DNA of 46,894 bases from positions 1 through 46,894 of the forward strand of contig JAZRVI010000044.1 in assembly GCA_045599035.1 (NCBI GenBank). The letters run 5' to 3'. Positions within the stretch are counted from its first letter, which is position 1; each line of letters starts with the position of its first letter. The notes beneath the pieces are model-generated. The model made no database searches and was not told the DNA's origin. It saw only the letters and a program-made list of their open reading frames with translations. The translations under genes and the position numbers were made by a program. Source of the DNA: CATZDY01 sp045599035 (GTDB lineage: Bacteria > Bacillota > Desulfotomaculia > Desulfotomaculales > Desulfocucumaceae). Positions 1-8,280 of the stretch are shown here, one piece after another.

Positions 1-107
1 GGTTTGGCACGAAAATTTTAGTTGTTTTTTCCACAAAAAACTTATCCAAGAGATAAAAATCATCAAAAATCAAGTCTAAAATATCAAAAAGTAGGGTAAA
101 TTTATCA

Positions 108-230
108 CTACAAATTACCTAAATCACAAAAATTGATTTCCGTGGGTTTGAATGCAAAAGTTTCTTTACCGGTTTGTTCTTCGGATATTTTTCTAAATCG
201 TGCAGTCAGCTCCTCCTGGTCTCTTCAAAC
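108..230 (-). pseudogene. possible 3' remnant of an unidentified gene
   Basis: Read on the minus strand this stretch gives about 35 protein-like codons (with ARFRKISEEQTGKETFAF in the middle) ending at a TAG at 108-110. It has no start codon, and the frame is broken at its upstream end by a TGA where another frame continues. I do not recognise the family. It may be the decayed end of a gene lost at this locus, or a chance reading of AT-rich DNA. The rest of 1-270 shows nothing I can support. Confidence 0.2.
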
Positions 231-272
231 CCTTTTTTACTCGGAGAAACAGGGAATTTCCACTTCATTCTA

Positions 273-301
273 TTGACTTCCGGCTTTTCAAAGCTTATAT
301 T
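273..301 (+). promoter_or_regulatory. sigma-A-type promoter of the cyclo-ligase/NuoEFG-like operon
   Basis: TTGACT at 273-278 and TATATT at 296-301 are separated by 17 bp, a good vegetative promoter. The leader then carries an imperfect inverted repeat, GAAATTTCCGC (334-344) with GCGGAATTTTC (361-371), just before the ribosome site of the first gene. This could be an operator or a leader hairpin. Start position and strength are inferred. Confidence 0.6.
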
Positions 302-402
302 TAGATTGGTAGAATTTAATTTGCTAAAGGGGAGAAATTTCCGCTAAAATAAGCAGAGAGGCGGAATTTTCCGCTTTGCAGTTTGTTATTGGAGGAATAG
401 GC

Positions 403-1020
403 ATGAGTGACGGCGAATTACTTAAAGACGATGAGCTTTTGGAAAGTCAAAAAAAAGAATTACGCAAACAGCTCTTGAGCCAAAGAAACCAGTTAACTAC
501 TGAAGAATTGATTGCCAAAAGTATGCGGATTCAGGATCAGCTTTTTGAAATGGAAGAATTTAAAAAAGCTCGTTTAATTATGGCCTATGTAGACTTTCGC
601 AATGAAGTAAAGACAGATCGCCTGATTGCCAAATGTCTCAAGCAGGGCAAAAGAGTGGTAGTCCCCATTACCGATATTCCCAACAAAGCTTTGATTTTGT
701 CGGAGATTTTGGATTTTCCGGAAGATCTCTGTCCGGGAACCTGGGGCATTTTGGAGCCTTGCCCGGATAAAATTCGGGTGGTCGAGCCTTCGGAAGTAGA
801 TCTGGTGATTGTGCCGGGAGTGGGTTTTTCTCCTGAAGGAGATCGTCTGGGCTATGGCGGCGGTTTTTATGATCGCTTTTTGCCTCGAACCAGACCAGAA
901 ACTACTTATACGGCCTTGGCCTTTGAACTGCAAATAAGAGATAAGGTTTTTCCGGGGGGGTATGACTGCCCCATGCACTATATTATCACGGAAAACCGAA
1001 TTTTGTCTTTCAAAAAGTAG
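403..1020 (+). CDS. 5-formyltetrahydrofolate cyclo-ligase
   Basis: Converts 5-formyl-THF to 5,10-methenyl-THF with ATP in the cytoplasm (EC 6.3.3.2), salvaging the storage folate. The 205-residue product has the normal family length. The signature GYGGGFYDRF near residues 150-159 matches the family's substrate/Mg-ATP loop, and a basic N-terminal helix (KKELRKQLLSQR) supplies the usual Arg/Lys. I chose ATG 403 because GGAGG lies at 391-395; the frame is open upstream to a TTG at 376, but that start would overlap the ribosome site. It is the first gene after the promoter at 273-301 and lies 42 bp before the NuoE-like gene. Confident family assignment. Confidence 0.93.
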   Translation: MSDGELLKDDELLESQKKELRKQLLSQRNQLTTEELIAKSMRIQDQLFEMEEFKKARLIMAYVDFRNEVKTDRLIAKCLKQGKRVVVPITDIPNKALILSEILDFPEDLCPGTWGILEPCPDKIRVVEPSEVDLVIVPGVGFSPEGDRLGYGGGFYDRFLPRTRPETTYTALAFELQIRDKVFPGGYDCPMHYIITENRILSFKK

Positions 1021-1062
1021 TTGATTAAATTTTAAGGAAATGTTTTGAGAGGAGGGTTTGTT

Positions 1063-1551
1063 TTGGGTTGCACTTGTGGACATCAATTGGACGAAGCGGC
1101 AAAACAAGCAGAACTGGAAAAAGTATTAGTCAAATATCGGGGAATTAACGGAGCTTTAATTCCGATTTTACAGGAAGCTCAGGATATTTATGGTTATTTG
1201 CCCAAAGAAGTTATGGAAAAAGTATCGGAAGGATTGGGCATTCCTTTCAGCAAAACCTTTGGGGTAGCCACCTTCTATTCTCAGTTCCACCTGAAACCCA
1301 GAGGACGCAATATTATCCGGGTTTGCCAGGGAACTGCCTGCCATGTTCGGGGCGGTGCCAAAATTTTGGACGGTGTTTCCACCAAATTGGGCGTAGGCAA
1401 AAACGAAACCACCGAAGATTTGCGTTATACCCTGGAAACAGTAGCCTGTCTGGGAGCCTGTGGTCTGGCTCCGGTTATGATGGTTAATGATGATACCCAT
1501 GGCCGTTTGACTCCAGACAAAGCAGCCGCTATTCTGGAAGATTATAAATAG
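1063..1551 (+). CDS. NuoE-like [2Fe-2S] subunit of an NAD(P)H-linked electron-transfer complex
   Basis: Thioredoxin-like ferredoxin of the NuoE/HydC/HndA family, which hands electrons between the flavin subunit and other clusters in complex I, bifurcating hydrogenases and NAD-linked formate dehydrogenases. The four ligands are visible as C88-x4-C93 and C129-x3-C133 (VCQGTACHV, CLGACGLAP). The N-terminal half is the usual helical bundle, and the length of 162 residues is typical. I chose TTG 1063 because AGGAGG sits at 1050-1055; the TTG at 1045 would overlap that site. It is followed 15 bp later by the NuoF-like gene, so the two are surely co-transcribed. Which complex it serves cannot be told from this gene alone. 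Confidence 0.9.
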   Translation: MGCTCGHQLDEAAKQAELEKVLVKYRGINGALIPILQEAQDIYGYLPKEVMEKVSEGLGIPFSKTFGVATFYSQFHLKPRGRNIIRVCQGTACHVRGGAKILDGVSTKLGVGKNETTEDLRYTLETVACLGACGLAPVMMVNDDTHGRLTPDKAAAILEDYK

Positions 1552-1566
1552 CAGAAAGGAGTTCCT

Positions 1567-3519
1567 ATGATCAACCTGACCGATAAATGTTGCGATAAAT
1601 GTACCCATTCTCCGGAAACCCCTTGCAAGGATTTTGTCAAGTGCCGGAAAGAAGGCCCGATTTGTCATACTGATGACAAATGTGCTGCTCAAAGAAAAGA
1701 CTGGATGAATAATTTCCAATTACCGGCTGACAGCTCCATGCGGACTGTTTATGTTTGTGCCGGTACTGGTTGTGTTTCTTCCGGTTCGGCCAAAGTAGTA
1801 GAAAAATTACAGGAGGCTTTGGAAGCCAATAATTTAACTGATAAAGTTAAAGTAGTTAGAACCGGTTGCCACGGCTTTTGCGAACAGGGTCCGTTGGTAA
1901 TTATTGAGCCTCAAAAAACCTTCTATACCAGAGTTACCGATGCTGATGCCGAAGAAATTGTCAAAAGCGATTTAATGGAAGGCAAAACTGTTGAAAGATT
2001 GCTTTACAAGGATCCCAATACCGGCGAAGTAGCTCCGACCTATGAAAAGGTTCCTTTCTATGCTCTGCAAAAACGGCTGGTTCTGCATAATTGCGGCCAT
2101 ATTAATCCGGAAAATATTTCTGATTATATTGCCAAGGACGGTTATGCCGGTTTCAGCAAAATGCTGACTGAAATGACCCCGGAACAGGCTTTGGAAGAAG
2201 TAAAAATTTCCGGTCTGAGAGGCCGTGGGGGCGGCGGCTTCCCGACTGGCACCAAATGGGGCTTTGTCAGCTCGGCTCCTGGTCCCAAAAAATATGTCGT
2301 CTGCAATGCTGACGAAGGCGATCCGGGTGCTTTTATGGATCGTTCCGTTTTGGAAGGCGATCCCCATGCGGTTCTGGAAGGTATGATGATTTGCGGCTAT
2401 GCCGTAGGAGCCGATGAAGGCTATATCTATGTTCGGGCTGAATATCCGCTGGCCATTCATCGTCTGAAAGTAGCCATCAAACAGGCTGAAGAATTGGGTC
2501 TTTTGGGAACCAACATCTTGAATTCCGGCTTTAACTTTACTTTGCATATTAAAGCTGGGGCTGGTGCTTTCGTTTGTGGGGAAGAAACAGCTTTGCTGAC
2601 CTCTATCGAAGGCAATCGGGGTATGCCCAGAGTTCGGCCTCCTTTCCCGGCCAACAAAGGCTTATGGGGCAAACCTACCTGCCTGAACAATGTAGAAACC
2701 TTTGCTAATGTTGCTCAAATTATCCGCAATGGCGGGGAATGGTATGCCAGCATGGGTACCGAAAGAAGCAAAGGCACCAAGATCTTTGCTTTGACCGGTA
2801 AGGTAAATAACACCGGTTTGGTAGAAGTTCCCATGGGCATTAGTATGCGGGAAATTATCTTTGATATTGGCGGCGGCATTCAGAATGGCAAAAAATTCAA
2901 AGCCGTTCAGATCGGTGGCCCCTCGGGTGGCTGTTTGCCGGAAAATATGCTGGATCTGCCGGTAGACTATGACAGCCTGATTTCGGCTGGAGCCATGATG
3001 GGTTCCGGTGGCTTGGTAGTTATGGATGAAACCACCTGCATGGTCGATGTAGCCCGTTTCTTCCTCAGCTTTACTCAAAGTGAATCCTGCGGTAAATGTA
3101 CTCCCTGCCGGGAAGGTACAACTCGAATGCTGGAAATTTTGACCCGCATTTGTGACGGCGAAGGCAAAATGGAAGATTTGGATACCCTGGAAAGACTGGC
3201 CAGAGTGGTTAAAAATACCGCTTTGTGCGGTCTGGGACAAACCTGCCCCAATCCGATTCTTTCTACCCTGCGGTATTTCCGGGATGAATATGAAGCTCAT
3301 ATTAAGGATCATCGTTGCCCGGCTGGTAACTGTTCCGCTTTGCTTACCTATAAAATTCTGGAAGATAAATGTAAAGGCTGCGGTATGTGCAAACGGAATT
3401 GTCCGGCTGGAGCCATTACTGGAGAAGTCAAAAAGCCGCATAGCATTGATCCAGCCAAATGTATCAAATGCGGCAGCTGCATGAACGGCTGTAAATTTGG
3501 TGCGATTATCAAAGCTTAA
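1567..3519 (+). CDS. NuoF/HydB-like NADH- and FMN-binding subunit
   Basis: Diaphorase subunit that oxidises or reduces NAD(P)(H) through FMN. Domains in order: a cysteine-dense segment (residues 1-45, seven Cys); a thioredoxin-like [2Fe-2S] domain (about 58-140, VYVCAGTGCVSSG); the NADH site GRGGGGFPTGTKW from residue 219; the FMN loop ADEGDPGAFMDR from 248; SLBB; a [4Fe-4S] site ESCGKCTPC (508-514) plus a distal Cys near 554; and two C-terminal ferredoxin clusters (CKGCGMCKRNC near 602, CIKCGSCMNGC near 633). This order matches HydB of bifurcating hydrogenases and NAD-linked formate dehydrogenase beta subunits rather than complex I NuoF, which lacks the terminal ferredoxin part. The short cysteine-rich N-terminus is an addition to the classical layout. 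It sits 14 bp before the NuoG-like gene. Confidence 0.92.
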   Translation: MINLTDKCCDKCTHSPETPCKDFVKCRKEGPICHTDDKCAAQRKDWMNNFQLPADSSMRTVYVCAGTGCVSSGSAKVVEKLQEALEANNLTDKVKVVRTGCHGFCEQGPLVIIEPQKTFYTRVTDADAEEIVKSDLMEGKTVERLLYKDPNTGEVAPTYEKVPFYALQKRLVLHNCGHINPENISDYIAKDGYAGFSKMLTEMTPEQALEEVKISGLRGRGGGGFPTGTKWGFVSSAPGPKKYVVCNADEGDPGAFMDRSVLEGDPHAVLEGMMICGYAVGADEGYIYVRAEYPLAIHRLKVAIKQAEELGLLGTNILNSGFNFTLHIKAGAGAFVCGEETALLTSIEGNRGMPRVRPPFPANKGLWGKPTCLNNVETFANVAQIIRNGGEWYASMGTERSKGTKIFALTGKVNNTGLVEVPMGISMREIIFDIGGGIQNGKKFKAVQIGGPSGGCLPENMLDLPVDYDSLISAGAMMGSGGLVVMDETTCMVDVARFFLSFTQSESCGKCTPCREGTTRMLEILTRICDGEGKMEDLDTLERLARVVKNTALCGLGQTCPNPILSTLRYFRDEYEAHIKDHRCPAGNCSALLTYKILEDKCKGCGMCKRNCPAGAITGEVKKPHSIDPAKCIKCGSCMNGCKFGAIIKA

Positions 3520-3533
3520 AGGGAGGAAGAAAG

Positions 3534-4460
3534 ATGGTTACCTTAACTATTAACGATGTTCAGGTTACAGTTCCGGAAGGAACTACCGTTCTGGATGCTG
3601 CAACTCAGGCCGGTTTCTTTATCCCCACTTTTTGTCATACTCCGGAACTGGTAGGCTTTGGAGCCTGCCGGATGTGTGTTGTGGAAATTGAAAAAATGCG
3701 GAATATGCCGGCTTCCTGCGTAACCAAAGCCACTGAAGGCATGGTAGTGCATACCGAAACCGAAGCGGTTATGGAAGCCCGCCGTACTATCTTGGAACTT
3801 ATCCTGGCTAACCATCCGCAGGATTGTATGACCTGTGAAAAGAATGGTCATTGTCTGTTGCAGGATTATTGCTTCCGCTATGGAGTTAAACATAGCTGCT
3901 TTGAAGGTGCCAAGCACAACTATCCTCTGGATGAAAGTAATCCCTATATTACCCGGGATTTGAATAAATGTATTTTATGCGGTCGTTGTGTGCGTTCCTG
4001 CGGTCAAGTGCAGGAACGGGCGGTTATTGATTATGCCTATCGGGGCTTTAATACCAAAATTGCTGCTCCCATGGATCCGCCTTTGGCTGAATCAGCCTGC
4101 GTCTCCTGCGGCCGGTGTGTAGCTGTGTGTCCGGTTGGAGCTTTGACTTACAAACGCCTGGCCGGTATTGGCCGTTATTGGGAAATGGAACGGGAAGAAA
4201 TTACCTGTACCTTCTGCGATAATGGTTGCCGTTTCGACCTGGTGAAAAAGGATGGCAAGGTAGTAGGCGTGGAAGCTAAAGCTCCTGGAGCAGGTCGCCC
4301 CCTGTGCCTGAAAGGCCGTTTGGGTCTGGAACTGAAATATTGTGAACAGCCGCAGGTTCCCCAGCTTAAAAAAGATGGTCAATATGTGGATGTCAGTTGG
4401 GCTGAAGCTTTGGGTCTGGATGATTTGATCAGCAAAATGACTGCTTTGGACAATAAATAA
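3534..4460 (+). CDS. short NuoG/FdhA-N-like multi-cluster iron-sulphur subunit without catalytic domain
   Basis: Electron-wire subunit of 308 residues. In order: a plant-type [2Fe-2S] domain (Cys near 34, 45, 48 and 62), a His-Cys [4Fe-4S] segment (DCMTCEKNGHC near 96-107), two ferredoxin clusters (CILCGRCVRSC, CVSCGRCVAVCPVGAL), and a molybdopterin-oxidoreductase-type [4Fe-4S] segment (CTFCDNGCRF). The product ends just after a DVSWAEAL stretch, where the molybdopterin catalytic domain of FdhA/NuoG normally begins. A TAA stop and a strong terminator follow, and neither a TGA selenocysteine codon nor an H-cluster domain is seen. It could serve as an adaptor to a separately encoded formate dehydrogenase or hydrogenase, or as an NADH:ferredoxin-type module. 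It could also be a shortened gene. RBS GGGAGGAAG precedes ATG 3534. Confidence 0.85.
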   Translation: MVTLTINDVQVTVPEGTTVLDAATQAGFFIPTFCHTPELVGFGACRMCVVEIEKMRNMPASCVTKATEGMVVHTETEAVMEARRTILELILANHPQDCMTCEKNGHCLLQDYCFRYGVKHSCFEGAKHNYPLDESNPYITRDLNKCILCGRCVRSCGQVQERAVIDYAYRGFNTKIAAPMDPPLAESACVSCGRCVAVCPVGALTYKRLAGIGRYWEMEREEITCTFCDNGCRFDLVKKDGKVVGVEAKAPGAGRPLCLKGRLGLELKYCEQPQVPQLKKDGQYVDVSWAEALGLDDLISKMTALDNK

Positions 4461-4505
4461 GATTTAAGTATATTCTTAAAATATACATTCCGTCAGGAAA
4501 TAAAG

Positions 4506-4547
4506 AAAGTAAGCGAAGAGCCTTTGGTTGTTCGCTTACTTTTTTTG
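4506..4547 (+). terminator. Rho-independent terminator after the NuoEFG-like genes
   Basis: AAAGTAAGCGAA (4506-4517) pairs perfectly with TTCGCTTACTTT (4531-4542) and runs into a T tract to 4546. It separates the electron-transfer operon from the men operon. Confidence 0.9.
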
Positions 4548-4647
4548 AAGCCGGAAAAATTGTGGCGGGTTGAAAACGGTTAAGGCAGGAATTTGGCTTT
4601 GGGTTCAGGAATATTCCATAAAATAAGATTTTGCTGGGATGGACTAA

Positions 4648-5814
4648 ATGGAAACTGGTGAAAATATGTATAAAAAGAAAAAAATATCTAAACCCAATGT
4701 GTTTGAAGTGTGGAATGGATTGGCCGAAAAGGAAAAAATCTATTTGTACGATCCGGTAGCCAGGAAGGCTGTTTTGGCCTGGGGCAGGATTGAGCCAGAA
4801 AAGCTGGCGGAAAAGCCGCCCTTTTGTTTTTATACCCGGCGTTTTTCCGAAAGGGTTCGGCCAGGTGAAATTTGGCAGGAGTTTTTGACCGAGGAAATCT
4901 ATTTTAAATATTTTATAGTAACTGAGGAGCAAGCTTCCTGGCTTTACTATTCCCAGCAGGAACCGGAATGGCGGGAAGTGCCTTATCCTGCTCTCCGTCC
5001 GGCCTATCGGATTAATCAGGAAAATTATTCCCATTGGGAAGCCTTGTTTGCAGCTATTCAGACCAATATTGCTTCCGGCCGGGTCAGCAAGGTGGTAGGA
5101 GCCAGGGAAGTGGAAATCCTTTGCCGGGAGCAACTAAATGCAGCGGTTGTTTTATCCGGCTTAACCGCAAACAATCCGGACAGTTATATTTTTGCTTATC
5201 AAAAAGCTGGCAAAACCTTTTTGGGGGCAACTCCGGAATTATTGGTCAAAAAACAGCAGCAGAAGATTTTGAGCTATGCCCTGGCCGGAACTTTGGCCAA
5301 AACCGGGCAGGAGGAAGAAGCCCAAAGCTTGCTGCGAGATGGCAAGAATAATTATGAGCATCAAATTGTGGTTGAAGAAATCCGCCGCAAAATGCAAACC
5401 ATTACTCCTCAAGTGAAGGTCGGTTCAACTGAAATTTTGGAATTAAAGAATTTATATCATTTGAAAACCGAAATTGTAGCTGAGGACTCCAGTCTAAGCC
5501 TGGATAAATGGGCGGAGTTACTGCACCCCACCCCGGCTATGGGCGGCAAGCCCCAGGATTTGGCCTTGCAGATTATTGATCAATTTGAAGGATATGATCG
5601 GGGTTTATATGCTGCTCCCATTGGTTATACCGATGCCCAGGGGGAAGGTCTTTTTGTGGTGGGGATTCGTTCAGCTTTAATGGTGGGTAATAAGCTTTAT
5701 GCTTATGCTGGCTGCGGCATTGTGGAACAATCTGACTGCCTGGCGGAATATGAGGAAATTAACAATAAGCTGCGAACTATTTTGGAAGCTTTGGGAGAAC
5801 CAGAAAATGAATGA
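4648..5814 (+). CDS. menF: isochorismate synthase (menaquinone pathway)
   Basis: Chorismate to isochorismate, first committed step of menaquinone synthesis, cytoplasmic, Mg-dependent. The chorismate-binding fold is clear in the C-terminal two thirds: NIASGRVSKVVGAREVEI, TPELLV, YALAGTLAKT, LKNLYHLKTEI, LHPTPAMGGKP, GYDRGLYAAPIGY and the closing YAGCGIVEQSDCLAEYEE. At 388 residues it is of MenF/EntC size. ATG 4648 gives the full reading; ATG 4666 is a possible second start, and neither has a strong ribosome site. The end overlaps menD by 8 bp. Linkage to menD, H, B, E and C makes MenF far more likely than a siderophore or salicylate enzyme. The upstream gap 4548-4647 holds no promoter I trust; GGAATATTCC at 4607-4616 is a small palindrome. 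Confidence 0.93.
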   Translation: METGENMYKKKKISKPNVFEVWNGLAEKEKIYLYDPVARKAVLAWGRIEPEKLAEKPPFCFYTRRFSERVRPGEIWQEFLTEEIYFKYFIVTEEQASWLYYSQQEPEWREVPYPALRPAYRINQENYSHWEALFAAIQTNIASGRVSKVVGAREVEILCREQLNAAVVLSGLTANNPDSYIFAYQKAGKTFLGATPELLVKKQQQKILSYALAGTLAKTGQEEEAQSLLRDGKNNYEHQIVVEEIRRKMQTITPQVKVGSTEILELKNLYHLKTEIVAEDSSLSLDKWAELLHPTPAMGGKPQDLALQIIDQFEGYDRGLYAAPIGYTDAQGEGLFVVGIRSALMVGNKLYAYAGCGIVEQSDCLAEYEEINNKLRTILEALGEPENE

Positions 5815-7456
5815 ATATCTTGCGGCGGCGGTTGATGAATTGGCCGGATTGGGTATCAAAGAAGCGGTTTTAAGTCCTGGTTCCCGATCCACCCCTTTGG
5901 CCATGTGGTTTTGTCAACACAGCCAAATTAAAACTTACTTAAATATAGATGAGCGTTCAGCGGCATTTTTGGCTTTGGGCATTGCCAAGGAGCAGGAAAG
6001 GCCGGTAGTTTTGGTTTGTACTTCTGGATCGGCTGCTGCTCACTATTTGCCGGCGGTAACTGAAGCCAAGCATTCTCGAATCCCATTGTTGATTCTGACG
6101 GCGGATCGTCCGGCTGAATTGCAAAATGTGGGAGCTGCTCAAACCATTAACCAAACCCGAATTTTGGGGGAATTTCTCAATTATTATGAGGAATTAGCTG
6201 TTCCGGATTCCCAGCAGCAATTTACCTATCCCAGGCTGGTGATGCAAAAGGCTTATTTAAAATGCGGAGGAGCGGCTCCGGGGCCGGTACAGATTAATGT
6301 TCCCCTCAGGGAACCGTTGGTGCCGGAGCTGGAGCCGGAATTTTTTGAACTGGGACGCAGTCGGCATCAGTTTCAAATTGCTTCAGGCCGTTTGGTTCCT
6401 GCTTTGCCGCCTGATTATTTTAAGGATAGAAAGGGGCTTATTGTTTGTGGGGCTATGGCTGGAACCACCTGGCAGCCTGCGGTTCTTGCTTTGGGCAGGC
6501 GGCTGCAAGCCCCTGTTTTAGCCGACCCGTTGTCCAATTTGCGGCAATATGCAGATGAAATTATTATAGACAGCTACGATGCTTTTTTAAAACGATCCGA
6601 ACTTAAAGCTGAATTACAGCCTGATTATATTTTAATGCTGGGACAGGCACCGGTTTCCAAACGCTTGCAGCGGTTTATTGCCGGACAGACGGAAGCGGAA
6701 TGCTGGCAAGTTGATCCGGCTACTGATTATCGCAATCCCGGCTTAAATACCAGCCGAATTATTCAGGCTGACCCTGAAGCTTTGGCAGAACAGTTAACCT
6801 GGAATAACCCGGACTCAAGCTATTTGCAGAAATGGCAGTTTTGGCAGGAAAAGATGCGGGCAAAGCTGCAAAGTGCAGAGCAGGAAAATGAATTGTTTGA
6901 AGGCAAAATTGTGCAAATTCTGCAAAAAGCTATGCCGGAGGGAAGCCGTCTGGTTTCGGCCAACAGCATGGCCATTCGGGATCTGGATTATTTTTGGCGG
7001 GCAAAGGCCAAAAAAATTAAGATTCTGGCTAATCGAGGTACCAATGGAATTGATGGAACGGTTTCCACAGCTCTGGGAGTGGCCACGAGCGGTCAGCCAA
7101 CGGTTTTGCTGACCGGAGATCTGGCCTTTTTTCACGATTTAAACGGATTGCTGGTGGGCAAAACCCACGCTTTGAATTTAGTCATAGTTTTGCTGAATAA
7201 TAATGGCGGGGGAATCTTTCAATATTTGCCCCAAAAAGGACAGCCGTATTTTGACTATCTTTTTGCTGTACCGCATGATTTGGATTTCAGGGGGTTGGAA
7301 ATCTTATACGGTATGCATTATTTTAAAGTGGAAGCCTATGCGGATTTTGAGGCCAAACTCCAGCAGGCTTTGACTTCTCCGGGGCTTTATCTTCTGGAAG
7401 CAGCCACCAGTCAGTTTAGAAGCTGGGAACTGCACGAAAGGTACACAACATTGTGA
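5807..7456 (+). CDS. menD: 2-succinyl-5-enolpyruvyl-6-hydroxy-3-cyclohexene-1-carboxylate synthase
   Basis: ThDP enzyme joining isochorismate and 2-oxoglutarate with loss of CO2 and pyruvate (EC 2.2.1.9). The 549-residue product shows the MenD N-terminus (LSPGSRSTPLA), the ThDP-domain stretch ANRGTNGIDGTVSTALG, LTGDLAFFHDLNGLL and the NNNGGGIFQYLP cofactor loop. The frame is open 108 bp further upstream inside menF, but ATG 5807 matches the conserved start and has GGGAGA ahead of it. It overlaps menF by 8 bp, and its stop overlaps the GTG of menH (GTGA), so translation is probably coupled. Confidence 0.95.
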   Translation: MNEYLAAAVDELAGLGIKEAVLSPGSRSTPLAMWFCQHSQIKTYLNIDERSAAFLALGIAKEQERPVVLVCTSGSAAAHYLPAVTEAKHSRIPLLILTADRPAELQNVGAAQTINQTRILGEFLNYYEELAVPDSQQQFTYPRLVMQKAYLKCGGAAPGPVQINVPLREPLVPELEPEFFELGRSRHQFQIASGRLVPALPPDYFKDRKGLIVCGAMAGTTWQPAVLALGRRLQAPVLADPLSNLRQYADEIIIDSYDAFLKRSELKAELQPDYILMLGQAPVSKRLQRFIAGQTEAECWQVDPATDYRNPGLNTSRIIQADPEALAEQLTWNNPDSSYLQKWQFWQEKMRAKLQSAEQENELFEGKIVQILQKAMPEGSRLVSANSMAIRDLDYFWRAKAKKIKILANRGTNGIDGTVSTALGVATSGQPTVLLTGDLAFFHDLNGLLVGKTHALNLVIVLLNNNGGGIFQYLPQKGQPYFDYLFAVPHDLDFRGLEILYGMHYFKVEAYADFEAKLQQALTSPGLYLLEAATSQFRSWELHERYTTL

Positions 7457-8259
7457 AAATAAAAATCGAGAATATCAACTATTATCTGGAGATTTGCGGA
7501 AGCGGAAAGCCCCTGGTTTGTCTGCATGGTTTTTCTGAGGATCAAAGCACCTGGAACCGACTGAAGCTGGAAGGCTATGCTCTATATAAAATTGATTTGA
7601 TTGGTCATGGCCAAACGGATCGCCCTCAAGAAAAGTCTTATTATGAACTGCCCGTTTTGCTGGCTCATTTGCAGCAGCTTTTGGCCAGAGTTTTGCCGGA
7701 ACCATATTCTCTTTTGGGGTATTCCATGGGCGGTCGGCTGGCTTTGGCTTATGCCTTAACTTATCCGGAAAAAGTTGCCAAAATAATTTTGGAAAGCTCC
7801 TCTGTGGGGCTTAACGACCCTCAAGTCAAACAGCAGAGATGGTCTAAGGATCAGGCTTTGGCGGCACAGATTTTATCCAAAGGGCTGGAATGGTTTCAAA
7901 GCTATTGGGCAGAATTGCCGATCTTTGCTTCACAAAAAAATCTGCCGGAGCAGGTGCGGGAGGAAATTAAACAAAGACGGCTGCAAAATTCCAGCTGGGC
8001 TTTGGCCAATACTTTATTGGGCAGCGGGCAGGGGATCTTTCCCAGCTATGCGAAGCAAGTCCATTCCTTGACTTTGCCCATCCTGTATATTTGTGGAGAA
8101 TTGGATGCTAAGTATTGGGCTTTGGGACAGGAGCTTGCTGCCCAAAATCCACGGATTATTTTGAAGCCAGTGGCTCAGGTCGGACATAATGTCCATTTGG
8201 AACAGCCGGAAATTTATCAGAAAATTGTCCAAAATTTTTTGGACTTTGAATTAGGTTAA
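7453..8259 (+). CDS. menH: SHCHC synthase (alpha/beta hydrolase)
   Basis: Removes pyruvate from SEPHCHC to give SHCHC. An alpha/beta-hydrolase of 268 residues with oxyanion motif LHGFSEDQSTW, nucleophile elbow GYSMGG (Ser about 90), the acid in GELDAKY and the catalytic His in VGHNVHLEQP. It starts at GTG 7453 inside the menD stop. The short lid, the position between menD and menB, and the length support MenH rather than a generic esterase. menB follows 21 bp after its stop. Confidence 0.9.
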   Translation: MKIKIENINYYLEICGSGKPLVCLHGFSEDQSTWNRLKLEGYALYKIDLIGHGQTDRPQEKSYYELPVLLAHLQQLLARVLPEPYSLLGYSMGGRLALAYALTYPEKVAKIILESSSVGLNDPQVKQQRWSKDQALAAQILSKGLEWFQSYWAELPIFASQKNLPEQVREEIKQRRLQNSSWALANTLLGSGQGIFPSYAKQVHSLTLPILYICGELDAKYWALGQELAAQNPRIILKPVAQVGHNVHLEQPEIYQKIVQNFLDFELG

Positions 8260-8280
8260 ATTTGGAAGGAGAAAATCTAT

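Noticed and set aside
4461..4640. Selenocysteine read-through extending the NuoG-like gene into a formate dehydrogenase
   Set aside because: The stop is TAA, not TGA, and a strong terminator follows within 50 bp; the next gene is menF.
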